A stretch of DNA of 5,473 nt from NCBI GenBank assembly GCA_025363375.1, contig JANYDZ010000341.1:1-5473 (forward strand). Reading direction: 5' to 3'. Shown one piece after another: positions 1-5,273 of the stretch. The position numbers and the translations under genes are program-made. This stretch comes from Hyphomicrobiales bacterium. Lineage in GTDB: Bacteria; Pseudomonadota; Alphaproteobacteria; Rhizobiales; Beijerinckiaceae. Numbering within the stretch: position 1 is the first letter of the stretch; every line of letters begins with the position of its first letter. The notes below the pieces were generated by a model. It was given only the letters and a program-made list of their open reading frames with translations, was not told where the DNA came from and made no database searches.

Positions 1-132
1 GGCTTCCTCCATTTCGAAATGGAGGGTCGGCGACATGGCGTTGCGCTTTTCCGGCCGGTTCAACGTGATCCAGGTGATTCCATCGGCGTCGAACTCGACC
101 TTGATGGTTTTAAAGGATGTGTAATCGGCCAT
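1..132 (-). CDS. ech: Feruloyl-CoA / p-hydroxycinnamoyl-CoA hydratase-lyase, N-terminal part (cut by window edge)
   Basis: Only the first 44 codons are in the window; the frame runs off position 1. The protein begins MADYTSFKTIKVEF and continues to the segment LNRPEKRNAMSPTL (about residues 24-37). LNRPEKRNA is the first strand-turn of the crotonase (enoyl-CoA hydratase/isomerase) fold. The MSPTL continuation is typical of hydroxycinnamoyl-CoA hydratase/lyases rather than of fatty-acid enoyl-CoA hydratases. Members of that family, usually about 275 residues and cytoplasmic, hydrate feruloyl-, caffeoyl- or p-coumaroyl-CoA and split the product into the aromatic aldehyde (vanillin and analogues) and acetyl-CoA. 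The ATG at 132-130 is chosen because a GGGAGA Shine-Dalgarno (138-143 on the complement) lies just upstream. The oxyanion-hole and catalytic regions lie outside the window, so the substrate is inferred. Partner genes (feruloyl-CoA synthetase, vanillin dehydrogenase) would be expected further left. The crotonase call is firm, the specific reaction likely. Confidence 0.82.
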   Translation of the reverse strand, partial: MADYTSFKTIKVEFDADGITWITLNRPEKRNAMSPTLHFEMEEA

Positions 133-233
133 GGCTCTCTCCCGATGTTCTTGCCGCCTGTCGCGCTGGCGCGATCATGGAGCGGGCGGCGAGAGATGTA
201 AACGCGGGGCATGCGCAATTGCGGCGCGGTTCC

Positions 234-249
234 GCGTGAAGTCTCACGC
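234..249. promoter_or_regulatory. Perfect inverted repeat GCGTGA-N4-TCACGC in the hydratase-lyase leader
   Basis: Two 6-bp arms, GCGTGA (234-239) and TCACGC (244-249), flank AGTC. The site lies about 100 bp upstream of the hydratase-lyase start codon, between it and the candidate promoter. Genes for hydroxycinnamate breakdown are commonly under local repressors (MarR, GntR and similar), and a short dyad here could be such an operator. The spacing is 4 bp, not the 6 bp of a CRP-type GTGA-N6-TCAC site. Confidence 0.35.
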
Positions 250-323
250 AATTTGTCGACGCCGGTCAAATCGTTCTTGTCGCGCGTCTCGAACCATTCG
301 ACGATGGCGCTGTTATTTCCTTT

Positions 324-352
324 ACGTGCAAAGGACATTATGTGCGAAGGAC
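324..352. repeat. Imperfect 13-bp direct repeat around the candidate promoter
   Basis: ACGTGCAAAGGAC (324-336) is repeated as ATGTGCGAAGGAC (340-352), with two mismatches and a 16-bp start-to-start spacing. The two copies flank and overlap the putative -10 hexamer at 337-342. That arrangement would suit an operator for a transcription factor controlling the hydratase-lyase gene, but no known operator consensus was recognised. Confidence 0.4.
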
Positions 353-365
353 CTGCAATTGCGAA
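337..365 (-). promoter_or_regulatory. Candidate sigma-70-type promoter for the hydratase-lyase gene
   Basis: On the minus strand a TTCGCA -35 hexamer (360-365) is followed after exactly 17 bp by a CATAAT -10 hexamer (337-342, five of six matching TATAAT). Transcription would start near 330 and give a leader of about 200 nt before the start codon at 132. The same TTCGCA-N17 arrangement occurs at 5173-5201. The long leader is unusual, so a second promoter nearer the gene is possible. Seen by eye only. Confidence 0.35.
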
Positions 366-415
366 GATCGCCGCAAGATTGGGCGAGGGTTGCAATGCCC
401 GGCAGGCGCGCCCCT

Positions 416-1171
416 TCACCGATACGCCGCGGCGATCCCCAGAAAATCCACCGCCTTCAGGCTCGCGCCGCCCACCAGAGCGCCATCGACATTGGCGACG
501 CCCATCAGTTCCACCGCGTTCGATGGTTTTACGCTGCCGCCGTAGAGAATGCGCACCCCCGCCCCCTCCGCGCCCATGAGTTTGGCGAGGCGCGCGCGGA
601 TGAAGGAATGGACCTCGGCCACATCGGCCGCCGTCGGCGTGAGGCCTGTGCCGATGGCCCAGACGGGCTCATAGGCGACCACCAGTTGAGCGGCGGCGCT
701 GCCGGGCGGAATGGAGCCATCGAGTTGGCGGCCCACCACGTCAAGCGTCCTGCCGGATTTGCGCTCGGCCTCGGTCTCGCCGCAACACACGATCGCCTTC
801 AGCCCCGCGCGAAAAACCGCTTCCGCTTTCGCCTTTACGACAGCGTCGCTTTCGCCATGGTCGGCGCGGCGTTCGGAATGACCGACGATGACATAGGCGC
901 CGCCCGCGTCGGCGATCATTTCAGCCGAGACGTCGCCGGTGTGGGCGCCTTCCTTCTTCGCGTGGCAATCCTGCGCTCCGACGCCGATATGCGCGCCAGC
1001 GGCGGCGCTGGCGGCGGCGATCAAGGTCGCCGGCGGACAGATCAGCATTTCGACTTTGCCGCGCAATGCCCCGTCATAGCCGGCGGCCAGCCCCGAGAGT
1101 TCATCGAGCGAGGCTTTCAGACCGTTCATTTTCCAGTTGCCGGCGACGAGGGGGTGCGGACGAACGGGCAT
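416..1171 (-). CDS. tpiA: Triosephosphate isomerase
   Basis: The 251-residue product interconverts dihydroxyacetone phosphate and glyceraldehyde 3-phosphate in the cytoplasm (glycolysis, gluconeogenesis, Calvin cycle). All family landmarks are visible: AGNWKMN at residues 10-16 with substrate-binding N12 and K14; VGHSERR at 96-102 with catalytic H98; AYEPVWAIGTG at 166-176 with catalytic base E168 and the mobile phosphate-gripping loop; YGGSVKPSN at 210-218; and LVGGASL at 232-238, which completes the phosphate site. Length is normal for a bacterial enzyme. The frame is open upstream to 1279, but the ATG at 1171-1169 is preferred: the protein then starts just before the first beta strand, and an AAAGGAAA ribosome site lies about 7 nt upstream. 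The gene is divergent from the catalase-family gene. The hydratase-lyase gene follows on the same strand after 283 bp, with no hairpin-plus-U-run terminator seen between. In many alphaproteobacteria tpiA sits near secG/pyrG; here it does not. The sequence appears intact. Confidence 0.97.
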   Translation of the reverse strand: MPVRPHPLVAGNWKMNGLKASLDELSGLAAGYDGALRGKVEMLICPPATLIAAASAAAGAHIGVGAQDCHAKKEGAHTGDVSAEMIADAGGAYVIVGHSERRADHGESDAVVKAKAEAVFRAGLKAIVCCGETEAERKSGRTLDVVGRQLDGSIPPGSAAAQLVVAYEPVWAIGTGLTPTAADVAEVHSFIRARLAKLMGAEGAGVRILYGGSVKPSNAVELMGVANVDGALVGGASLKAVDFLGIAAAYR

Positions 1172-1349
1172 GGCAATGTTTCCTTTGGCGTGAGAGGCCG
1201 ACCTAGCATTGCCGAAGCAACCTGCAAAGGCCCGGCCGGCGTGGCGATAACCACGTCCGCCGTTCCGGCGCCCCTGCAAACGACGGGGTTCGCGCGTGGT
1301 GAATTTCCGGCAAGACTGGAGCTGGCTGCAAAACCTCGCCGCGACGAAT

Positions 1350-1376
1350 TTGATCGAATACCCAAAAACGCATTAG
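1350..1376 (+). promoter_or_regulatory. Weak candidate promoter of the catalase-family gene
   Basis: TTGATC (1350-1355) and CATTAG (1371-1376) resemble -35 and -10 hexamers, but the spacing is only 15 bp (16 if the -10 is read as ATTAGT, 1372-1377). They lie in the locally AT-richer part of the 240-bp divergent spacer between tpiA and the catalase-family gene, about 40-60 bp before the start codon. No convincing promoter for tpiA was found in the same spacer. Confidence 0.2.
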
Positions 1377-1377
1377 T

Positions 1378-1389
1378 CTTGCGCGCAAG
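1378..1389. promoter_or_regulatory. Perfect 12-bp palindrome CTTGCGCGCAAG upstream of the catalase-family gene
   Basis: The 12 bp are identical on both strands. The site sits right after the candidate -10, where transcription would begin, and 22 bp before the ATG at 1412. It is a plausible operator position for the catalase-family gene. No known OxyR, PerR or Fur consensus is recognisable, and GC-rich palindromes can arise by chance in this sequence. Confidence 0.3.
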
Positions 1390-1411
1390 CGCGGCAAACG
1401 GGAGCAATCAC

Positions 1412-2413
1412 ATGAGCCAGACAGGCGCCGGCGACACGCAGGCCATGATCGACGAGATCACGCGCCTGCAACTCGACATGATGAAAATATCCGGCGAAGA
1501 CCGGCGCGGACAGCATCCCAAAATGCATGGCTGCGTCGAGGCGCGTTTCGAAGTGGCGGCGGATATCCCGGCAAACCTGAAAGTCGGCCTTTTCGCCGAA
1601 GCGAAAACTTACCGGGCCTATATGCGCTTTTCCAACGGCAAGGAGACCGACGACACAAAGAAGGATGTTCACGGCCTTGCGATCAAGCTTCTGTGCGTGC
1701 CTGGCCAAAAGGCGCTGGAGCCGGAAGCCGCGGCTGAAACGCACGATTTCATTCTCGCCGACAATCCCGTGTTCATCATCCGCGACACCGCGGAATATCT
1801 GCGTTTCGTCAGGATCGTCGCGGGCACCAATCCGCCGGGCAAAGCGATCTGGAAGTTCCTGCTGTGGCAGTTGTTCAACCATCCCATGGACGCTCTGGTT
1901 CTGCTGCGTTTCCAGCGCAAGATCGAAGTCTCGCCGCTCGCCGCGCAATTCTGGAGCCAGGTGCCCTATGCCTTCGGCGAAAACGCGGAAAAAATCTGCC
2001 GCTACGCCGTGGTCCCCCACGGCGCGTTGATTGACCCCGTCGCCGACGTAAACCCGGATTTTCTGCGGCAGGCGATGGTCCGGCACCTGAGCGAGGCGAA
2101 GAGGGAAGCGAAATTCGACTTCATGGCGCAGGTGCACGACAAGCCCACCGACGCAATCATCAACAATCCCACGGTCGAATGGGACCTGCCCTGGCAACGC
2201 GTAGCGACTATAACAATTCCGCCGCAAGTCTTTGACACGCCCGCGCAAAGAGCCTTTGGCGAGAACCTGTCGTTCACCCCCTGGCACGCGTTGCCGGCGC
2301 ATCGGCCGCTCGGAGATGTCAACGATATCCGCAAGAACGTCTATCTCGCGAGCGCGAAGCTTCGCCACGCCGCCAAGGGTACGATTGGCGGCGAGCCGCC
2401 TTGCGTGGTGTAG
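1412..2413 (+). CDS. Catalase-family heme protein (short, SrpA/catalase-like)
   Basis: The 333-residue product has the heme-binding core of the catalase fold. Visible landmarks are KMHG at 37-40 (H39, equivalent to the distal catalytic His); MRFSNG at 71-76 (Arg near the heme, as in VRFS of classical catalases); ADNPVF at 116-121 (N118, the distal Asn); and near the C-terminus RKNVY, 307-311, which matches the RxxxY proximal-ligand motif with Y311 as predicted heme iron ligand. ENLSFTPWHALPAHRPLG (284-301) is typical of this short subfamily. Classical catalases have about 480 or more residues, so the wrapping and flavodoxin-like parts are absent. No signal peptide is seen. Activity could be catalase, peroxidase or lipid-hydroperoxide conversion; the sequence does not decide. 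The frame is open far upstream (to 131), but that part is antisense to tpiA. The ATG at 1412 is preceded by GGGAG (about 1400-1404) and by the divergent spacer. The stop codon lies inside a 15-bp tandem repeat. Confidence 0.9.
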   Translation: MSQTGAGDTQAMIDEITRLQLDMMKISGEDRRGQHPKMHGCVEARFEVAADIPANLKVGLFAEAKTYRAYMRFSNGKETDDTKKDVHGLAIKLLCVPGQKALEPEAAAETHDFILADNPVFIIRDTAEYLRFVRIVAGTNPPGKAIWKFLLWQLFNHPMDALVLLRFQRKIEVSPLAAQFWSQVPYAFGENAEKICRYAVVPHGALIDPVADVNPDFLRQAMVRHLSEAKREAKFDFMAQVHDKPTDAIINNPTVEWDLPWQRVATITIPPQVFDTPAQRAFGENLSFTPWHALPAHRPLGDVNDIRKNVYLASAKLRHAAKGTIGGEPPCVV

Positions 2414-2448
2414 TCTTGGGTGGAGTAGTCTTGCGTGGAGTAGTTTTG
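2404..2448. repeat. Three tandem 15-bp repeats spanning the catalase-family stop codon
   Basis: The units are CGTGGTGTAGTCTTG (2404-2418), GGTGGAGTAGTCTTG (2419-2433) and CGTGGAGTAGTTTTG (2434-2448); each differs from its neighbour by two bases. Fifteen is a multiple of three, and each unit holds a TAG in the frame of the gene, so changes in copy number would leave the protein end essentially unchanged. The array fills the start of the spacer before the solute-binding-protein gene. No terminator hairpin was seen in it. Confidence 0.9.
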
Positions 2449-2495
2449 CGTTTGCGCGCCCGACTGGCGGGCAATGGGCCGCGCGCAATCGCCTG

Positions 2496-2524
2496 TTGAC
2501 AGGTTCGCGCCTTCGCGTGTCTCT
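2496..2524 (+). promoter_or_regulatory. Possible promoter of the solute-binding protein / DUF3750 pair
   Basis: A perfect TTGACA -35 hexamer lies at 2496-2501, 50 bp before the start codon at 2551. At the expected 17-bp spacing the -10 position (2519-2524) reads GTCTCT, a poor match, so only the -35 half is persuasive. Alphaproteobacterial promoters often conserve the -35 better than the -10. An independent promoter is plausible because the upstream gene is of unrelated function and 137 bp away. Confidence 0.25.
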
Positions 2525-2550
2525 TCGCGCCAGACTTGCGGGAGGGGTTC

Positions 2551-3567
2551 ATGCGCAAAGCTGTCGTCGCCAAACTGGCAATCGCCGCGTTCGCGCTGGC
2601 CTTCGCCGCGCCCGCATACGCGCAAACCGCCGAATGGGAGGCGGTCATCGCCGCCGCGAAGAAGGAAGGCAAGCTCACCGTATACAACGGCACTGGCTTC
2701 GCTTTCATGGGCAGGCTCGCGGAGATGTTTCAGAAGGCCTATGGCATTCAGACGGACGTGCTTGTGGGACGCGCGACGGAAATTCGCGAGCGGCTGCGCA
2801 CGGAGCAGGCGTCGGGCCGCTTCATCGCGGATATCAACTACAGCGGCAACACAACCATCCGCGCGCAACAGACCGAAGAACAAATTCTCGCGCCGCACGC
2901 CGCCCTGCCGCTCGCAAGGACCATTGAAGCGCCGCTCTCGGACGATGGAATCGTGGTGCCGACCAACGTCGGCAGCTACGGCATTCTCGTCAACACAAGC
3001 CAGATCGCGGCGGCGGACGCGCCGAAGAACTGGCGGGATGTGACGAACCCCAGATGGAAGGGCAAAATCCTCAGCGACGATCTGCGCGTGGCCGGCGCGG
3101 GACAGGCCTTTTTTCAAGGCGCCTATGTCGCCTTCGGGCGCGGCTATCACGAACAACTCGCGCGGAACGATCTCGTCGTCAGCCGCAATTTTCAGGAAAG
3201 CGCCAGGCGCGTGGCGCGCGGCGAATATCCGCTCTACATTCCTTTCAACATCAATGAATGGGTGGGCCTGAAAGGCCTTCCTGTGAAAATGATCCTTCCC
3301 GAGGAAGGGCTTATCTACATCATGCTCGGCATGACGGGCCTGAAAAACGCGCCGCATCCCAACGCCGCCGCGCTGTTCATGAATTTCTCGCTGGAGCTTG
3401 ATTCACAAGCGCTCATCGCGCGCGAGGGTTTCAAGCCCGTCGTCGGCAATCTCGGCGAGCGCGTGCCGCCGGAGATCGCCGAAATCAACCGCACGAAACT
3501 GCTGGCGACGACGGACCCGGCGCGGACAAACGAGATGTTGAAACTCGCGTCTGAAATCTACAAATAG
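2551..3567 (+). CDS. Periplasmic ABC-transporter solute-binding protein (Fe(III)-type / SBP family 1 fold)
   Basis: The 338-residue protein has a Sec signal peptide: MRK, a hydrophobic core, then cleavage after AYA at residue 24. The mature part has the two-lobe plan of family 1 binding proteins: LTVYNGTG (42-49) in the first strand, SGRFIADINY (88-97), the hinge-side NVGSYGILVNTS (139-150), then NWRDVTNPRWKGKI (160-173), a signature of Fe(III)/AfuA-like binding proteins, and a late HPNAAALFMNF (269-279). The adjacent Tyr pair that binds iron in FbpA-type proteins is not apparent, so iron is doubtful and the ligand is unknown. It would deliver a ligand to an inner-membrane ABC permease, but no permease or ATPase gene is in the window. 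The frame also allows a TTG start at 2536, but GGAGG at 2541-2545 is correctly placed for the ATG at 2551, which also begins the signal peptide. The DUF3750 gene follows after 4 nt, implying one transcript. Confidence 0.92.
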   Translation: MRKAVVAKLAIAAFALAFAAPAYAQTAEWEAVIAAAKKEGKLTVYNGTGFAFMGRLAEMFQKAYGIQTDVLVGRATEIRERLRTEQASGRFIADINYSGNTTIRAQQTEEQILAPHAALPLARTIEAPLSDDGIVVPTNVGSYGILVNTSQIAAADAPKNWRDVTNPRWKGKILSDDLRVAGAGQAFFQGAYVAFGRGYHEQLARNDLVVSRNFQESARRVARGEYPLYIPFNINEWVGLKGLPVKMILPEEGLIYIMLGMTGLKNAPHPNAAALFMNFSLELDSQALIAREGFKPVVGNLGERVPPEIAEINRTKLLATTDPARTNEMLKLASEIYK

Positions 3568-3571
3568 GCGC

Positions 3572-4375
3572 ATGAGCATCGCTGAAAAAAGCCTCGATTC
3601 TTCCGCCGCGCCGACGCGCAAACGCGCGGCGCGCGTGTGGCGCGGCCTGCGCGCAGGCTTTGCCTTTCTGTTCGCGGCGCCCATCCTCGTCAACGCCGCG
3701 GTCTACGCAGCGTCTCCCGGCTTTGACTGGCGGAGCGCCGACCGTTCCAGCATCGGCCTGCTGCCTGAAGCGGGCGCGCAGACGCCCGCGATGGTGCGGG
3801 TCTTCGCCGCAAGAACTGTGCGCTGGCGGGGAATCATGGCGGTGCACAGCTGGATCGTGCTGAAGGAGGCCGGCGGCGCCTATGAGCGCTTCGATCTGAC
3901 GGGCTTTGGGGAAAACCCCGTCAATCGCGACCGCTTTGCGCCCGACGCCCGATGGTTCGGCACGCCGCCCGACGTCGTCTATGGCGCCGACGGCGCGGAG
4001 GCGGAAAAGCTCATCCCCCGCATGAAACAGGCGATCGCGTCCTATCCGCGTCGCAATCCCGGCGATTACGTGGTTTGGCCCGGGCCGAATTCGAACACGT
4101 TTGTCGCCAGCGTCATGGCCGCCGCGCCGGAAATTGAAACGTCCCTGCCCTGCCTCGCCATCGGCAAGGATTTTCCCCTCGATGGCCGATGGTTCGCACT
4201 CACGTCCTCACGCACGGGCGCGCGCTTTACGCTTGGCGGTTATGCGGGCGTCACGCTCGGCTGGTTCGAGGGATTGGAAATCAATATTCTGGGCGCTGTC
4301 GCGGGGATCGACATCAGGCGCCCCGCGATCAAACTTCCGGCCCTCGGGAGGTTTGGAATGGCGGCGTTTCCGTAA
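3572..4375 (+). CDS. DUF3750 domain protein, membrane-anchored, function unknown
   Basis: The 267-residue product has a basic N-terminus (TRKRAARVWR, 15-24) and one hydrophobic segment at about 28-48, then a long presumably periplasmic domain, so a signal anchor or uncleaved signal is likely. Segments recognised as typical of DUF3750 are WRSADRSSIGLLP (53-65), ARTVRWRGIMAVHSW (80-94), PGDYVVWPGPNSNTF (163-177), LEINILG (235-241) and RPAIKLPALGRFG (250-262). No biochemical role is established for the family that I know of. The start codon is 4 nt after the binding-protein stop codon and has only a weak AGG as ribosome site, which suggests translation coupled to the upstream gene and a related job in the envelope. 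The gene ends 3 nt before the end of the convergent ModA-like gene, with no terminator between. The conserved H92 and N173-S-N175 make a hydrolase-like fold conceivable, but that is speculation. Confidence 0.85.
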   Translation: MSIAEKSLDSSAAPTRKRAARVWRGLRAGFAFLFAAPILVNAAVYAASPGFDWRSADRSSIGLLPEAGAQTPAMVRVFAARTVRWRGIMAVHSWIVLKEAGGAYERFDLTGFGENPVNRDRFAPDARWFGTPPDVVYGADGAEAEKLIPRMKQAIASYPRRNPGDYVVWPGPNSNTFVASVMAAAPEIETSLPCLAIGKDFPLDGRWFALTSSRTGARFTLGGYAGVTLGWFEGLEINILGAVAGIDIRRPAIKLPALGRFGMAAFP

Positions 4376-4378
4376 TTT

Positions 4379-5131
4379 TCAATTGCCCGACAGGTCGATG
4401 CCCGCGGCCTCCCACTTCGCGCGCGCTTGCGGCGACGTGATAAAGGCCAGGAAGGCTTGCGCGGGTTCCGCCGCCGCGTTGCCCATGGGGATCGCGGCCT
4501 CGTATTCAAGCCAGGCCTGAATCGCGGCTGGCAAGCGCCCGGCGAGCACTACATTGGGCGCGCGCGGGATTTCGCTGACGTTGTAGAGGCCGAAATCGAC
4601 CTCGCCTTTGCCCACCATTTCCTGACCGTTGCCCTGCGTGACGGCTTTGGCTTTCACCACGTCGGCGACGCCGAGATTGTCCAGGACCTTGGCGACCGAC
4701 AGCGCGCTGAGCCCGCCCGTCGAAGCGTCGCTGAAGGCCACCTTCTTCGCCTCAAGCAACATTTTCCTGAAAGCTTCCGGCGTGGAGAAGTCATACCTGG
4801 GTCCATCGCCCCGCGCGGCGACGCCGACGCCGACCCTGGCGAGCGCGCGCGACGTCCCCGCCACAACCTTGTTGGCTTTTTCCGCCGCGCGCAAAAAGGC
4901 GGCGGGAATGATGTAGAGTTCGAAAGCCTCGTTGGCGTCGATCTTCCGCTGGATGATGGCGGGATTGGTGGAGGTGAACTTCACCTCGTGTCCCGAAAGT
5001 CTGGTGAATTCGGCGGCCAGCGCCTGCTGGGGACCGCCGACGGCGTTGCCGGTGAGCACGCGGATTTCGGCGGCGCCGGACGGCGCGGCCATCGCCGCCG
5101 TTGCGCCAACGACAATTGCGAATTTGCGCAT
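4379..5131 (-). CDS. ModA-like periplasmic substrate-binding protein (SBP_bac_11 type)
   Basis: The 250-residue product has a Sec signal peptide (MRKFAIVVGATAAMAAPSGA, cleavage near residue 20-21) and then AEIRVLTGNAVG (21-32), the first strand and ligand loop of molybdate-type binding proteins. Further features are EFTRLSGHEVKF (41-52); an alanine-rich helix and VAGTSRALARVGVGVAARG (90-108), the usual first-lobe ending; the ligand-loop-like SDASTGGLSA (134-143); GNGQEMVGKGEVDFGL (167-182); and a C-terminal AFITSPQARAKWEAAGID (229-246). True molybdate binding is doubtful: this subfamily often occurs without modBC and with divergent ligand loops, and neither modB nor modC is present here. The ATG at 5131-5129 is chosen over an open frame reaching 5428 because of GGGAGGGG just upstream and the signal peptide. 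It converges on the DUF3750 gene and diverges from the isochorismatase-family gene. Confidence 0.9.
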   Translation of the reverse strand: MRKFAIVVGATAAMAAPSGAAEIRVLTGNAVGGPQQALAAEFTRLSGHEVKFTSTNPAIIQRKIDANEAFELYIIPAAFLRAAEKANKVVAGTSRALARVGVGVAARGDGPRYDFSTPEAFRKMLLEAKKVAFSDASTGGLSALSVAKVLDNLGVADVVKAKAVTQGNGQEMVGKGEVDFGLYNVSEIPRAPNVVLAGRLPAAIQAWLEYEAAIPMGNAAAEPAQAFLAFITSPQARAKWEAAGIDLSGN

Positions 5132-5172
5132 GCGCCCCTCCCTTTCGGGCCCAAATCCGGCCATTGACCCGC

Positions 5173-5201
5173 ATGATACCCTATCGACGAAGCCTTGCGA
5201 A
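5173..5201 (-). promoter_or_regulatory. Candidate promoter of the ModA-like binding-protein gene
   Basis: On the minus strand TTCGCA (5196-5201) is followed after 17 bp by TATCAT (5173-5178, five of six matching TATAAT). Transcription would start near 5166, about 35 nt before the start codon, a normal leader length that leaves room for the GGGAGGGG ribosome site. The -35 is identical to that of the candidate promoter at 337-365. The -35 lies inside the inverted repeat at 5192-5210. Confidence 0.5.
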
Positions 5202-5210
5202 CAGCAAGGC
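5192..5210. promoter_or_regulatory. Inverted repeat GCCTTGC-N5-GCAAGGC, operator candidate in a divergent control region
   Basis: Perfect 7-bp arms (5192-5198 and 5204-5210) flank GAACA. The repeat covers the -35 of the candidate minus-strand promoter and lies about 65 bp upstream of the divergent isochorismatase-family start, so one bound regulator could affect both genes. A second, smaller dyad, AACAG-N6-CTGTT (5200-5215), overlaps it. No run of T follows on either strand, which argues against an intrinsic terminator. The binding factor is unknown. Confidence 0.5.
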
Positions 5211-5273
5211 CTGTTGAGCGCGGCGGCGAATTCAGGCACGCTGAACGCCAGGACATTTTTGCAGGAGAACGGC

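Noticed and set aside
234..249. CRP/FNR-type binding site
   Set aside because: The half sites GTGA and TCAC are separated by 4 bp rather than the required 6 bp, and the FNR TTGAT half sites are absent.
1172..1279. Longer N-terminus for triosephosphate isomerase (36 extra residues)
   Set aside because: The extension is not similar to any isomerase N-terminus and covers the spacer. The start at 1171 has an AAAGGAAA site and gives the normal family length.
131..1411. 427-codon upstream extension of the catalase-family reading frame
   Set aside because: It lies antisense to the unmistakable tpiA gene and across the divergent spacer, and has the Arg/Ala/Gly-rich look of a shadow frame. The ATG at 1412 has its own ribosome site and begins the recognisable family sequence.
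2458..2472. GCCCG-N5-CGGGC hairpin after the catalase-family gene as a terminator
   Set aside because: Only a 5-bp stem, with no T-run following; such small GC hairpins are expected by chance here.
1373..2488. 371-codon minus-strand open frame opposite the catalase-family gene
   Set aside because: It mirrors a real gene in a GC-rich genome, with no recognisable domain and a His/Arg/Val-rich composition typical of antisense shadows.
2341..3357. 338-codon minus-strand open frame opposite the first binding-protein gene
   Set aside because: Shadow of a clearly real gene with signal peptide and family motifs. Its N-terminus and composition match no family I recognise.
4373..4381. Bidirectional terminator between the convergent genes
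   Set aside because: The stop codons are 3 nt apart, and no hairpin with T-runs is visible around them.
4427..5167. 246-codon plus-strand open frame opposite the ModA-like gene
   Set aside because: Antisense shadow. The minus-strand frame has the signal peptide, ribosome site and family sequence.
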